The notes: generated by a model not told the origin, from the letters alone. Positions 10,087-23,662 are shown, counted from the stretch's first letter. The stretch: 64,000 nt of DNA from Hemibagrus wyckioides (GCF_019097595.1 NC_080710.1:15531280-15595279), one strand, 5' to 3'. Translations and numbers: made by a program.

Positions 10087-13000
10087 CTGTACACAATAAG
10101 GAAAATATTAATGCACAAACGCTAGATATGCCAGATCAGGGGTTCCCAAAGTTTTTCACCCCAGAACCCACTTAGACGAGTACAATCAATCTTAAGATCC
10201 ACCATTATATTTTTAAATGGAAATATGGGGGAAAATGCATCCTGATTTAGTAGAGAGCATTTTTTATTTTCCTAGCCATATGAATAAAAATATACAATTG
10301 ACTGCAATACCAAAAGGCTTATAAGAAACACAGAAAGATATGATGGCCATTAAAATGTCAAAACAGCAGCCTGTTATGTTAAGATTATGAGAGGAATAAC
10401 TGAGTACCGAGTTCTACTTATTTACAAAGACATGCAATACAAATTTCAAGAACTGAAAAATTATGTTTAAAAACTACTTCAAGCTTAAGAGTAAGCAAGG
10501 GAAATTTACTAGTGATTATTTGCAATTCGATATGCAGCTAGAAATGACGCTCGCAGTGCTTTTTCTGGGATGCTGGCTGTGCCTTTGATCAGTCCTTCTG
10601 AACGAAGATACTCTTCTTATTTTAGAAGAAAATCTGATCGATCTTTGTTGGCGTATGCAGAATGTTTTATTGAGAGGTGCTTTTTAAGTTTTGAGGGTTT
10701 AATGCTAGCACTTGCCAACTTTTCTAAGCATAAAAAACATTGAGGGACTTCCTCACCCTCTGGACCATCGCAGGCCAAACCAAGACCAATGTTGGTCATA
10801 TTTTCTGTGTGGCTCCTTTTCTCTGCCCTTCTCACAGGTCCGTGATGCCTTTGGTTTTAAAAACTTTTCCATTTTAGCATATGCTGCAAGGTCATTGACT
10901 ACTGAGGTAGTGTATTGTATGTTACTGACGCAGACAGTTCAACACAAGCAAAACAGACGATTTATTCAGAGAGTCATTCAATGAATGCTCTGCTTATTCA
11001 GACCTCTGATTCCTGTTTGTGTTTATGCGTTTTAATTTAAATGATTCCTTTGGAAAAAGAATCGTCTCTTAAGAGTCGTTTGCTCATTATTGGACTGGTT
11101 TTGTTTCATTCTCCGTAATGTAAATAGAGCTGCAGCCAAGTGATGTGCGCCCCACCTTTTTTCATTGTGCAACCCACAAGTGGATCACGACCCACAGTTT
11201 GAAAACCCCTGTGCTAGATGTACATGCACGTGTATGTGTGTGGACACTACTACTTCAGTTGACTTGTTTGTTTGTGCTTTGGTATGTGCAAAACTGCCCC
11301 TATATTTAATAATCATATTTGTGGATACATAGTATATTCTATTAATATTCTTTAACTATGTTCAATACAATATGTCAAAGAGGGGAGGTGATCTATTACA
11401 GGCCCCTGTGCTCTATATTAATAATTTAACGTAAAATGGAGATTTTTAAGAGAATGAGACTACCTGTAGGTGCAGAGGTGATAACTGGGGCACGATTGTC
11501 CATGTGTTTAATGAAATCTTTGGTCATCTTTTCCAGCTCTTCAACTTCTCGCATTGAGAGAGGAACACCAGCAGGGGGTGCACCTGCTCCAGGACCTTTC
11601 GGCTGTGTAGCCTGCATAGATAAGTTAAAGACCTTACATTTGTCATACTGTAAAACTGCTAATATGTTTGTTGATCATGCACACTTCAGAAATTTAGTTG
11701 CAAAATCTGTCAAAAAAAATCTAACATTAGCTGAGATCTAGCTTAGAATGAGGTCATGGAATGACATGGCTTTTTATACAAATGTAGTAACTTTTATGTA
11801 ATTAAAAAAAACAATCTATGCAATTAAAATCAGCCCATCAAGAAAAAGGAAATAATTCAAAATATTTGAGTTTAAGTGCTCCCATACTTGGATTGTAACG
11901 TTAACAACCTTAATATCAGATCTGAGTGATTTAATCAATTTAATCTGATTAAGTTTTAAAAAGCCCCTCCTTAAAATGGCAGATCAAAAATCCATTGTTA
12001 TTTACACTTCATACAATATAACAGACTCACCATGGGTGAGGTTGGACTGAGCATTAAGTTGCTGTTTGCTGATGCATTGGAAGTGGGAGATGGTGCTGGT
12101 TTAGGCTGTGGAGGAGCTGAAGGTGGAAATGTTTTCTCCTGATTGACTGGAAGAGAGACTTTGGTATTACTGACAGCTGGGGCAGGGGCAGGGGCATTTG
12201 CTGGAGCTGGAGGAGGACCTGGTGGTGCAACAGGTGGTGGAGGGAAAGAGATGTGAGAGGTGACTTTGGGGGTATGGTTAACTCCTCGTGGAGCTGCAGG
12301 GCTCACGCTGTTTGCAGGTTTGGGGCTAAAATTAGAAGCAGGCTGGCTGGGAGTGAATGTGGTCTTTGGAGCGGCTGCAGGTCCTTTACCCAGTGGTGCT
12401 CCAGATGCTGGAGCAGAGGGTGCGCTCGAGCCACCGTGTCTCAGTGTGGTACGAGCACGTAGCTCTTCTGCCCAGGGGGCAGGTGGAGGGCGATCCTGCA
12501 GCTCTGGAGGGGGCAGGAAAGACAGGGAGGGTTTGGGGGCTGTGGGAGGAGGAGCAGGTGACTTTGTTGTAGGCCCTGATGTCAGCTGACTGGACACCTG
12601 AACCGCAGACATTTAAATACAAAAATAAGACATCAATTAGAACAATTATCTGATTATGACATGTTTTAATATGCTGTATTTTTTTTCAAATTGTAAGAAA
12701 TTGTAATACTGCAGATTATCAAAATTAACAGGTTAAGCTACACCTGAATGGCAAGGTTAAAAATTTCAAATATCTTTTTACCTTTGGGTTGAAAGGTCTT
12801 CTTGTTTCCATTTCTGACAACATATCAGTTAGAGAGTCCAGCTGTCGGTCAAAACTAGTCTGCTTCTCCAATGGTTTCTTTTCAAAGGAGGGTGAATTAA
12901 ATTAATAAATGTGTGAAAAAGAGCACTTGATAACAGCAGAAGAAGCTGCATAGGAAAGATTGTGAGAATAAAATACCAGAGGGAGGACAAGAGATAACAG

Positions 13001-16000
13001 TCTCAAACTAAGAGTGAAGAAAATAGGCCCGTTGTGAAACATCCCTCTAATTAACGGCCAATTAAACACATCTAATCAAAGTACTAAAGAAAAGAAGAAT
13101 AAAATGAAAAGAAACTGGTAATGACAAAATCAAAATTAGATCCTAATGCTGACAAAACATGCTGCCATGCAGAAGTATTTGAACTACTGCAATTTGGGAC
13201 TAATTTACTCAGTTAGTTAGGCCGGTCTGAATTGAATGCTGAAATACAAGATTACATACAAGTAAGCTAATTTTCTGGCTCCTCTAATGAATTTATATTC
13301 TTTTTGCATTTTTCAGTGTCAATGTCAAACTATTAGTAACTCAAAATAGTTCAGACTCTTGTTTTAGGTTGGCAGAAATGAACCCTTTAGCTGTTGTAGT
13401 ACATCCACCTCAAGGTTTGGAGTGTTGTGCATGCTGAGATGCATTTCTGCTGATGTGAACAATAACTGAAACTCTTGACCTGTATCTGCATATTTGCATT
13501 GCGTTGTGCTGCTGCCACATGATTTGCTAATTAGATAACTGTGTAAATAAGCAGGTGTACAGGTCTTCCTAATAAATTGTATAACATGGAGATATAAAAA
13601 AAAAATAAATAAATAAATAAATCACCCCCCCAGTTCATTGTCTCTCCAAATAAAGAAAGAGCGAGACAGAGCAACAAGAATGTGACTTATTTATCTAAAT
13701 GACTGTCTGCATTTCTGGCATACTTTCATAGACTGAAGATGCAAATGTCATCTATAATTAAGACAGGTTTAACGCAAGCAGGAACATATGATGCAGCAAT
13801 AACAATTATGCAAATGTCAAAATTTTGTTCAACTCAAGTTGCAGTGTTAAATCGGTATTATAATGTAGTAAAGCCTCTGGCAACCTATTTTCATAAATAG
13901 TTTTTACTACTTATCTTTGGAAGAACTGTTCATCTATTGCTTTCCAGTATGAGCGACTAATTTAAGTGGAATGGGACTATGGTTCAGGTCTACCAAAAGA
14001 TCAACCAGATTTAGCCATTTCAACAGCTGTTCTTTTACCCCAACTACTGAAACCTAAAGAAAATTCAGTTCTGCTCACATTTTTTGTGGGTGACAAACTT
14101 CCCAACTGACAGTTCACAAAACTGCACCTAGCAGCATTTCAAATATACACTGCTGTAGAGATACAAAAGATTTGAGACACCCCTCTAAATTACTGAATTC
14201 AGATGTTGTTTTTCAGGGGTTGGGCTCGACCCCATAGTTCCAGTTAAAGGAACTCTTAATGCTTCAGCATACCAAGACACATTGCACAATTTCATTGGTC
14301 AGACATTAGTCAATTTGGGGGTGGCTCCTTCCTGTTCCAACATGACTGCGCACCAGTGCACAAAGCAAGATCCATAAAGACATGGATGAGCAGTTTGGTG
14401 TGGAGGAACTTGACTGGCCTGCATAGAGTCCTGACCTCAACCCCATAGAACACCTCTGGGATGAATTAGAGCGGAGCCAGGCCAAAACTGGGATGTCTGC
14501 CTTTACACATGAATTTAATATGGAGTTGGCCCTCCCTTTGCAGCAATAACAACTTCACATTATCTGGGAAGGCTTTCCACAACATTTAGGAGTTTATGGC
14601 CATTCTTCTAGAAGCGCATTTGTGAGGTCAGGCACTGATGTTGGACGAGAAGGCCAGGCTCACAGTCTCCGCTCTAATTCATCCCAAAGGTGTTCTATCA
14701 GGTTGAGGTCAGGACTCTGTGCAGTTCCTCCACACCAAACTCGCTCATCCATGTCTATATGGACCTTGATTTGTGCACTGGTGCACAGTCATGTTGGTCA
14801 TCCTCAAACTGTTCCCACAAAGTTGGGAGCATGAAATTGTCCAAAAATGTCTTGGTATGCTGAAGCATTAAGAGTTCCTTTCATTGGAACTAAGGGAGCA
14901 AACCCAATACCTGAATTCAATGATTTGGAGGGTTGTCCCAAAACCTTAAATAAAATGTAATATTTTAATTTAGTGTATATACTGATAAATCCACCAACAC
15001 ATCATGCAATGAAGGATGAAAACAAAAGTACTGTGGAAGCTCTACTGCATAATTTCTACCAGCATTTCTAGCACCAGCACTTTTCGTGATTAGTAACAGT
15101 TCTGTGCAAATCTACCGAGTATTATGAGGTGGATGAACTGTCAAGAGCCAGAGTTCACAGACCATTCTGACAATGCTTGAATTGTAGGGGAAGGGATCAT
15201 TTGATTTAAAAAAACATGTCTTGTTTAGATGGTATACAGATAAACACATATAGCTACTGACTAAACAAACAAAGATACAGATTGTGGCATTGGGTTACAC
15301 TGCTACAATCAGTCTGTGATCTGATACCCTCATACAATTTTGATCAAGCAGACATGAGAATTTTGGTGCTTTTAACTTTTATTAAATTGTAGTTAGTGAT
15401 ATATATTATTCCAATCTATGATCGGTAATGCTTATTAAATGGTCGATATCAAGTATCACTAGTAATTTGTAACTTTTGAAGACATGTGGCTTTAAGTCTG
15501 AAGTCACATCATGTCTGTGTCTTAGTTCTTACCTGAAGACCGACACCGGTGCCAGGCTCAGGAAGTGGAGGTGCAGGAGGGGGAGGGGGAGGAGGTGGAG
15601 GAGGAGCAGGAGAAGAATCTGAGTGCACGAAGCTCACATCTTCAGGAGGTGCTGGGAGAGGCAAGTCTTCTGCAACAGGGGGAGGGGGAGGGAATGCAGG
15701 GGGAGGGGCCTCAGATGCAGGGGGTGTGAGCTGACATTCTGGGGGAGGGGCTGGCAGATCTGCGTCCAGTGGAGGAGGAGGGGGCGGAAAATCTGGCCAG
15801 GAGAGGCAGTGGAATGGTTTAGAAAGATGCCATTCATAACAAATAAATCAACAAATAAAATCGCTAAATAAATAAATAAATAAAATGTCCCTGTCATTTT
15901 CGTAATGCAAGAGCCTAAACCCTGGGGTGGGGTTTTAACTGTGATAGCCAAGAGTGTAATGCTAAAAAAGATTTCATAGCAATGATTAAATAATTATTCA

Positions 16001-16897
16001 TGGTGGATGCAGTATATGCGTTAGGTCATGTGGATCAAATAATCACTGGTTGCAGTTTATAAGTGGGAGAAATGATCCTCTGTTATATATGATGGCTGCG
16101 TGATCACAATCAACAGTGTTCTTGAACTGAATTGAGAAATGAACCTGTGTTTTTATATATTATCTATGGTGCAGTGCTGGCTGAATTTGGGCATTCCAAC
16201 GTTGTGAAAATGTGTGTGATGAATATAGTGATCACTAATGTACTTGGTAAATTTTGTTGAAATTTGCAACTAAAACACTTGTTCAATTAAGAAAAAAACA
16301 AAAGGTTTTTCTGAAAAGACTGTTCTGATAAACAATGATGAAAGCAAAGTGCTGCTTATTGCAACAGGTTAAGCATGTGTAGACAAGTCTGCTCTCAGAA
16401 AACAGTATCCTTTTTTTTAAGCTTACTAACAAAAGCCTGTCTACCCATTTACCTGAGACATCTGACAGTACTTCCTGGGTCAGCACTTGAAAGAATGATC
16501 ATCTCTCACACATGTGCCTTATAAACACAAGCCCTATCCACACAGCTACGAATTTCTATTCATCTTGGATACAAATTAAGTTTGAGATTTGAATGTGAAA
16601 TTTACTGTTAATTCTGAACAATCTTGTCATATGCTATTTTTTTACCCCAAATAGAGTATATGAAAAGGCTGTCTTACCATCACTAATGGATGAAGGAGGT
16701 GGTGGAATCTCTCCAACTCGGCCGACTGTAGCTGTGCTTGCAATCGGCGAGGAGAAGGTTGGGTTAGACGGTCCTTTGGGTCGAGGAGGGGCCACAGAGG
16801 CAAACTTCTTCGGCTGGTTGTAAAAAGAAGGTGTGGTGACTTGGAAAGACAGGGAAGATGTTACAATAAGGGGCTTACTGCCATTAGAGTCCTCCAT
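8476..16897 (-). CDS. zyx: Zyxin, LIM-domain focal-adhesion protein
   Basis: Actin-regulatory adaptor of focal adhesions and stress fibres that recruits Ena/VASP and alpha-actinin and can shuttle to the nucleus. Coding exons in transcript order: 16897-16678, 15792-15533, 12877-12782, 12597-12031, 11611-11464, 10086-9917, 9468-9290, 9133-9013, 8589-8476. All are GT-AG with matching phases; 624 aa plus stop, against 572 in human. Layout: an N-terminal [14 protein letters not shown] segment (alpha-actinin-binding type), two FPPPPP EVH1 ligands (about 74-125), a conserved [13 protein letters not shown] helix, a long Pro/Ala linker (193-381), a Leu-rich nuclear-export-like segment ([10 protein letters not shown]) and three LIM domains (about 433-486, 493-546, 553-615). 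The ATG is 6 nt inside exon 2, as expected for a gene with a non-coding exon 1. Confidence 0.95.
10137..11211. mobile_element. Non-autonomous hAT element in a zyx intron
   Basis: Termini CAGGGGTTCCCAAAG (left) and the complement of CAGGGGTTTTCAAAC (right). They are flanked by an 8-bp target duplication (TGCCAGAT / TGCTAGAT, one mismatch), diagnostic of hAT. An internal minus-strand fragment (10617-10835) encodes a BED-type zinc-finger piece ([11 protein letters not shown]...[13 protein letters not shown]) like the N-terminus of ZBED/Charlie transposases. The rest of the transposase is missing. It sits between the zyx LIM1 exon and the exon before it. Confidence 0.8.
12031..12597 (-). CDS. zyx: zyx proline-rich linker exon
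   Basis: A 567-nt phase-0 exon (189 residues), the largest of the gene. It is mostly Pro, Ala and Ser with repeated PAPAPA and PPPP runs and no predicted fold. In zyxin this linker carries phosphorylation and SH3/WW-type ligands. Sequence here is expected to diverge quickly between species. Confidence 0.9.
13388..13575 (-). mobile_element. Tc1-like terminal fragment
   Basis: Antisense end of the same Tc1 family as the element at 31815-32740: both share the GCTGCTGCCACATGATT and TTAGATAACTG blocks and the GCAGGTGTAC terminus. The other end is absent. It lies in the zyx intron between exons 3 and 4. Confidence 0.6.
14144..14979. mobile_element. Palindromic (fold-back) Tc1 derivative in a zyx intron
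   Basis: It begins TATACACT and ends AGTGTATA. The left half (to about 14480) and the right half (from about 14640) are largely inverted copies of the same transposase 3' region: the block around 14391-14475 is the reverse complement of 14661-14735. No reading frame is intact. It is related to the shorter copy at 5779-6194. The RNA of this intron could fold into a long hairpin. Confidence 0.75.
15533..15792 (-). CDS. zyx: zyx exon with EVH1 (FPPPP) ligands
   Basis: 260 nt, encoding two FPPPPP motifs followed by acidic residues ([12 protein letters not shown] and [11 protein letters not shown]), the ActA-type site for Ena/VASP EVH1 domains, and a long polyproline run near the 3' end. By memory human zyxin has four such motifs, so valency looks lower here. 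Confidence 0.88.
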
Positions 16898-17589
16898 CTT
16901 GTTCTATAAAAAAAGACAAAAACCAGTGGTAATGAAAAGCAATTCTAGCCATTTACCCATAGGTTCATTGCATTAGCACATGTGTGTGGCAGACTGTAAT
17001 AATGGAATAACACCACCACCAACAAAAATAACATTTGCAAGCCAGTTACTCAAAGTTGTGTTATGACTTTAGTCATTAACTGGGTTCATTAACTTTCACT
17101 GAACTTATGGGAAATGAAGGTGCCGAGTCATCCATGTTTTTATGTCAGTGTTGCTATGCACTTTTCATGTATAAAAGTATAGCAATCAGTGCTACAATAT
17201 TTAAAAACGTAAAGCTGTCAGAGAGGTCAAAGCTCCTTCAGACAGCATTTCTACCGTTTATCCAGTGAACAGACTGAACTCATATTGACCTTGAGTCTGT
17301 TAGTAATTGTATAGTGGATAACTAATCTGAATATAGCGTGACTGCTGCGTTTCATTTATTCTTGGCTTTTTCGTTGTTTATCTTTAGATGTCGAGATGGT
17401 TTCTTGTTTGGTTGAGTTTTTCATGTTTGCGGTTTTATTTCCAGCTTGTTTTGGAAATGTAACTCATCCATGAAGTCATTTCTCATCTGCTTTATTACAA
17501 ATTTTTAAAACAATAGGGAAGAGTAGATAGGACACTTTGATAAACTGAAGCAGACAAACAATACTTCCTAACAAAATTATACTGAACTG

Positions 17590-17770
17590 TTAAAACAGGC
17601 AGTTTGGGTTCATGGAGTCATGCTGCTGATGCCAAATTCTGACCCATCTGCATGTCAGAGAGCAGAAATTGTGATTCATCAGACCAGGAAATGTGTTTTC
17701 AATAAGGACTGGAATACCCGGCCAAGCTTTGGTGTGTTTTGGTGTGCATAAACCAAGCTGTATCACGCTA
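17590..17770 (-). mobile_element. Tc1-like internal fragment
   Basis: Antisense fragment with the Tc1 catalytic-region signature (complement of TTCATCAGACCAGG and neighbouring AATTCTGACCC), as found in transposases of the 31815-32740 family. Too short and decayed to encode protein. Confidence 0.45.
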
Positions 17771-18722
17771 TGAAGTCAAAGAGTCCTATAAATCTCTACA
17801 ATGCTGTAACCATAAGCTAGTGATCGTTTATGTAGTACGAAAATATTTCCCTTACATCATCTCTCTTCCTGGAGATCTACCATCCTACTCAGATTAGATC
17901 TAACATATGTGGCTGTTAATATTCAAATGCTGCTGTGAAAAACTTTTGACAAACAAGATAACTTCTGTGGGAAGCCACAAGATTTATAAATACTTCCATT
18001 GTCCTCACGCCACAAGAGCATACTTACAAACTTATAAAAACACCATATTTTTGTACACAGAGGAAAAAAAAATGCACAAAATGATCCTCTAACCAAGGTT
18101 ACACAAATAAAATCCTCTTAATTTTTTGTTTTTGTTACACCATCTTGATTGTTCTCAACCTTTTACGGCTCATTAGATCAGGTGGCAACTAAGATAAAGA
18201 TCCAAATTTAAGCAAATAGAAGACATACTGCTGCACTGGTTTTTGATTCCCAGCATCAGCATGGCTCCGTGTCAAGCACTTCATGTTCTGGCATGAGAAA
18301 AACTGCAACATTTTCCAAAGGCATTTCTGAAATGCTGAGATCATGAAAACAAGGTGCAGAAATCTGCTCTGTCAGAGCTTAATATAGCAAACTCTGATAT
18401 ACAAAAAAAGACATTTAAGGACCGAGATTAGTATAGCCTTTCAAAATGCATTGTGCAATAAAAGTGTGTGTGTGTGTGTAGGGGGACTTATTGCTGAAAT
18501 GTTCTCAGTCCCTGAAAAAGCTCTTTGGAATTTTCTTTGATAACATTTATTTTATGAACAGGCATTCACCAACTAATCATAATGTTTAACACAATTTTTT
18601 CTTTTCGTTCAGAAAAAGTCATATTTTCTAAGTTTTTATAAGTTGCATTACTGTACTGTATATATTACATCAATTTTTGCAAGGACCTTCATCAGCATGC
18701 TGATACAACCTGGTAGTAACCA

Positions 18723-18730
18723 CCCCCCCC

Positions 18731-18761
<31 letters not shown>

Positions 18762-18773
18762 ACACACACACAC
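18723..18773. repeat. Poly-C run followed by (CA)n
   Basis: About 25 C residues run straight into about 13 CA units. This compound tract lies in zyx intron 1. Exact length is likely to be unreliable in any assembly. Confidence 0.95.
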
Positions 18774-21700
18774 GTAGAGCTCAGGCGAGGTATATAAAAA
18801 CTACAACCACTAACCCAATCACCCTAGAAAAGCAAATTTCATTTTCATTAGCTATTCACTTGTAGTTGCCTGGAGGACAAAGTAGGTTTTTGAAGCCTAC
18901 TTCCTGCTGACTCCTGCAAAATAAAAGCTTTCATTTGATATGCATGCTTAAATGTAATGCACTTCATACCAAGACCTGCCTCAATGCTGTAATTATAGTG
19001 TGTGCTTCCAAACGCCACAACCTACTGCACTACACATTTCAGCCAATGTGCAAGGCAGCTGACATGTGAAGTGGTTTTTCCTCATCACCTCTAAAGTTGT
19101 ATCTGGGCTAGGTTGCTAAACTGAAACGCGGACCAACCTCGGCTTTCACGCTCGCATGCCTCTCCCTTGGCTTTAACACTGTTGAGGTTCAAACAAAAGG
19201 CATCTTCATCTATAATTTGTTTTTAATACAGAAAACTACCAGACAATCATACTGCTCTCCTGATAGCCAGACTGAAAATGGTATGCAAACTTTAAACATT
19301 ACTTGAATCAGACATGAACATCTAAAAAGGAATTAAAGCGAATGTGTCTGAAACTGGTGGTGTTTTTTTTTTTTTAATTCAAATTACGTAAGCACCCGTT
19401 GCTGTTTACATGGTCCGAAAGACTGCCTGCTGGTTTGAACCACAGAGGGTTATTATGGAAGCTCTGTGATTGGACTCACGATGACCCTCTCCCCTTTAAT
19501 CCATCTATTGCTTTGATGTTTAGAACAATCACCATGTCTACACTTCTCTGTACTGCCTTCCAAAAAGCCTCTGAAGCAAGCCATGTTGACATGAAGAATT
19601 ATAGTGTAGGTCAGAGATAAAGATTCCTTCTTTTTTTTCCCCATAACAGTTTTTGAATCATCACTGCAACACACAGTCTCATGCACAGAACAACTTCAGT
19701 ATTTTCTTCTTCACTTTAAAAGAAAACCTACATAATTCAAAGATGAAGGTTTTGAGGACTATTCACATTGTTTAGCTAATATGAAGTGTGAGCCAGTTCT
19801 TGACCACTAGAGAAGCAACACTGATGATCTAGCCATCATAAGCAAAGGCTAAATCAAGCCCATGTCACTAATGAGAAATCTGCAGACTACTCTATGGCTC
19901 CTCAGGGCACAGATTTCTTGTTTGCCTAATCTAAACTTCAAACTTTATGGAAAGCAAGGCCTTAACTATAAAAGATGTAACTAAAGCATGCTTCTCTTTT
20001 TCCATTACCCTGTCTGAAACTGAATTATTCTGTTTGGCTGAAAATTGCATTAAAAACAGGCTAGTGATTGTAAATGTGAAACCTGCATGCAATACAAGAA
20101 GCTAAACTAGGCTATACCAGCTGCATTTTTTATTGTAACACTATTTCCACACATTTCTTCAATTATGCTGCATTGTGCCAAATACTTGCTGATTCCTTGT
20201 GCATAAAATTTGAAAATTATATTTAATAAACCCTACTAAATTTTGCACCTCAAGGATGCTATGCAATGTGTCATGCAATTAGTCTTTCATTAAAAAATCC
20301 AAAGGTTTATTTTGAATGAGCAAAAAGCATTGCCGCTATTTTGAGAACAATTGATGTTGAACAGAAAAGTGCTCTCTGTCCCATTAAACAACTTCAGCAT
20401 GATCCACAAGCACATAAAAAAGCACTCTTTTGTATGCATAATGTAGCCAGGCCAAACTAGTTTCAGAGAAATACGGACTTCTGTAATACTGACTAATCTT
20501 GTTCGTTAAATTGGAAGTGCAAAGTTCCCCTTAACTAACCACAATGCACGGAGACCCTGTTGCACCGTTAGTGATTGTGTTACACTTCTCCATATGTTGC
20601 GTCTGATCAGCTCTCTGCACTTTGATAAATCACTTCACCCAGGAGGACTCGAGCCTGCTAATCTAACATGCTATAATAATTTGATTATATGACATAGGCA
20701 TATCAACATAATGGTCTGGTCAGTGCCAATACACTGGATGAATGTGTAAATAGAAGTTGGCAGAAAATCATACACACTTCAATACAAGCACATTCATATA
20801 ATTGAATGTTACAAATATGGAAAAACTGTCTCACTGACCTAATGGAATGTTAGATTTTGTGCGCGTGCATGCACGTGTGTGTGTGTGTGTGCGAGTGTGG
20901 ATGAAAGATTAGGGTGTGGAAGCAGAAACAGCTGTAATGTAAAGGTTCCAAAAGCCTTACGCTCTCTGGCATGAGCCTTTCCTTTCTTTAATGAATACGC
21001 CATACTTGTGGCTAATCAAGTCAGTTAGCCTGAAAATATTCCACTAATCTTTATTTCAGTCTTGGATTTGTGTGGTTAATGATCTACAACAGTTCTCCGT
21101 TACTAAAGATTACTAATATCCGGTACAAACTTTGAAACAGTAGATATTGTGACAATTACATAACTTCCATGTTCGTTACGCCTGAACATGTTGAGATTTT
21201 GTTAAGCAATACGGCATTTCTCTACATTTTATCGAAATCAAGTCAATGTCGTCAAATATATCTGCTCACTTATATTGGTATGCCACAAGACAACATGCCA
21301 TCTGTGCATTCTCATCGCACTTTGTTTGACAGGTGAGGATCCACACCAGCACAGTGTTGCTGCTACTGCTGATGCGCCCAGTCGCAGATGTAAACTTCAT
21401 CGAGTTGACTTGTCCGTCTTTGGGAATGTGTGGCATCACAGCTGCTCAATTTATGGGATTTTTGATGGCATCATTCCAGACCTCTCCGATAGAAGTCTTG
21501 GAGACTCGCAAGTCCGATCTTGTTGTCGTGCAACAGTGTTACATATTGAAAAGGGGAACTCCCTACATCAAAAAAAAAAAAAATCTATATATAACGACTA
21601 ACATGGGAAAACGTAGATTAGTTCTAGGCGAATATTTACGTCTTCCCCGCCTTCATAAGACACAATGTCAACACGAATCTCTCGCTTTCTTCACCATGAC

Positions 21701-22839
21701 GTCACTGTGAGCAAGCAGAAGACAACCTGGCAGCCTGCTGTTAATCACATCACCGGTTTTAAATGACTAATCAGTGTGCCAGACAGTTTCCTACTCCAGG
21801 GTTTAAAAAGAAAAGAAAAACCCCTACATGCTAGATATTCGTAAACAGACCTATACAACAGGTCCTGGAGTCAGTGAGATATTATCAGCAGACTTTTCAG
21901 TCAGTACATGCAGGAAAGTCCTCTGTGTGGAATGTGAGTGAAATGAACCATTATAGCTGACATGTAACAAAATGCTGTACAGATAACATTAGCTACACAC
22001 ACTCTCTCTCTCTCTCTCCTCGTCTATTGTTTGTTCACTTAATAAATAGGTCGGATCGGAGGAGATTGCCTGCACTCACTATGCCACATAGCATACAATG
22101 TGTTCAGACTTTGGGAAAGAGTCAAAATTCTGAGCTGAATAAACACTAAAAGCAAAGAGGTCAAGTGTTCTCATTCAAAAGCTATTCCCACATTTATTAC
22201 ATTTTTTTTATTGGATCTCTGACACCATTCTTTTTCCACAGATAAGACACTAGCTGAACTGTCTACTGAAGCCGAGGCAGAAGTTCAGGAGAGCAGAAAC
22301 TGGCCTTATATGGATATCTCACTACTACACAGCTAAAAGCTAAGTTCCCTGCCAACACAACAGCAGGGCAGAAGAGAAACAGTACTAGCCAGATGTTATT
22401 GCTAAACGCACAAACAAACAAACAAACAAACCTTGCGCTTTACACTTGCGCTTCGTACTTGCTTTCTATTTTAATTAATTTATTTATTTTTATTGTACCT
22501 GTGAACTCTTGAGATCAAATCTCAAGACAGCCGTCCCTGCCCCACCCATCCTTTACCTTTCCTCCATTGTACACGGCATGACTGCTAAAAACAGCAAAAA
22601 ACATATATCGCTTGACATTTAAGCTGACTTTGTCTTTCTGACAGAACAAATAGCCCAGAGAAATTCGTACTACTGGCGTTTCATTACAGGCACAGAGATA
22701 GCAGACGATGCTACAAACAGCTTCATACATTTTCATATCCAGATTGCTAAAACATGACAACGCGGACACCAGTAGCAGATAAAACGCTATGAACGTGACT
22801 GAATGCATGACGGCTTTTGAAATAACACAAGACACTTAC

Positions 22840-23160
22840 TTCACTGTTGTTGTCTGGAGCAATGCAGTTTAGCTTAAGCAACGGGATCACCCTGTAATGC
22901 ACTGCAAACTACACAAATGCCGAAATTCACCTCCCTTGATTCCCTTAATCAAGCCGTTCCCCGAAGCTAACTCCACCCTTTGGGTCACTGTGTGGTTAAG
23001 TCAAGCGATCAGCTAGCATCACACAAGCATGCCATTGCGTTGCCTTGGCCGCTTTTTCTAAAGGCTCCTCCACCTGGTTATGTCTCTGTAAGAACTTTTC
23101 CCAGCAATGTACACTCACTTCCGGTTTAGCTTCCGCATTTTCCACAAATCCACAGTGCTC
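22840..23160 (-). promoter_or_regulatory. Probable zyx non-coding exon 1 and promoter
   Basis: On the minus strand AGTGAA|GTAAGT at 22840/22839 is an ideal splice donor. It would link a non-coding first exon (about 22840-22990) to the acceptor at 16903, 6 nt before the zyxin ATG. Upstream, CACTTCCGGT (23116-23125) contains a core ETS motif, common in housekeeping promoters. No TATA box seen. The start site is a guess. Confidence 0.4.
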
Positions 23161-23465
23161 GGTCGGGTGCACACTGATAACAGTGAAAGACTGATAGTAA
23201 TACTGGGGCTAGATCTATGCTTCATATTGTTTGAGGGGAAATTCTAAGGCAGTCTTGTCAAAAATGATCTCAACTACATCATTGCACGGAAAGCCATGAA
23301 GCACAATACTACCAGATGGGTTCAAGGTTCCAGTAATAAAATAATGGGAGGAAGGCAGAGATTCCTGACATGGTTCCCAAATAAAGTTCTAAGCTTACCT
23401 CTTTGTCAGAGCAGCAGGCTGTTTGAATCTCTCCTGGCTCAGAGATAAAAAGTTTTCCTTTTTAA

Positions 23466-23472
23466 TGGTCGG

Positions 23473-23513
<41 letters not shown>

Positions 23514-23630
23514 GTTCCTGTATTACTCCTGTACCCTCCCCCTATTTGTGCAAAGGAATGACACCATCCCTCCAAACAAGTTCTTTCTCGTTCCCCTTCA
23601 CCCCGGCCAGGTTTATTACACACCAGGCAT

Positions 23631-23662
<32 letters not shown>

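Larger units (their letters stand above)
16904..22839. other. zyx intron 1 (large, non-coding)
   Basis: About 5.9 kb between the first coding exon and the probable non-coding exon. It contains a Tc1 internal fragment (about 17590-17770), a poly-C/CA tract (18723-18773) and GT repeats near 20877-20892. Open frames here are short and show no family resemblance or codon bias. Confidence 0.5.

Noticed and set aside
10902..10925. let-7-like string TGAGGTAGTGTATTGTATGTT
   Set aside because: It shares the seed, but there is no complementary arm for a hairpin nearby and it lies inside the hAT element.
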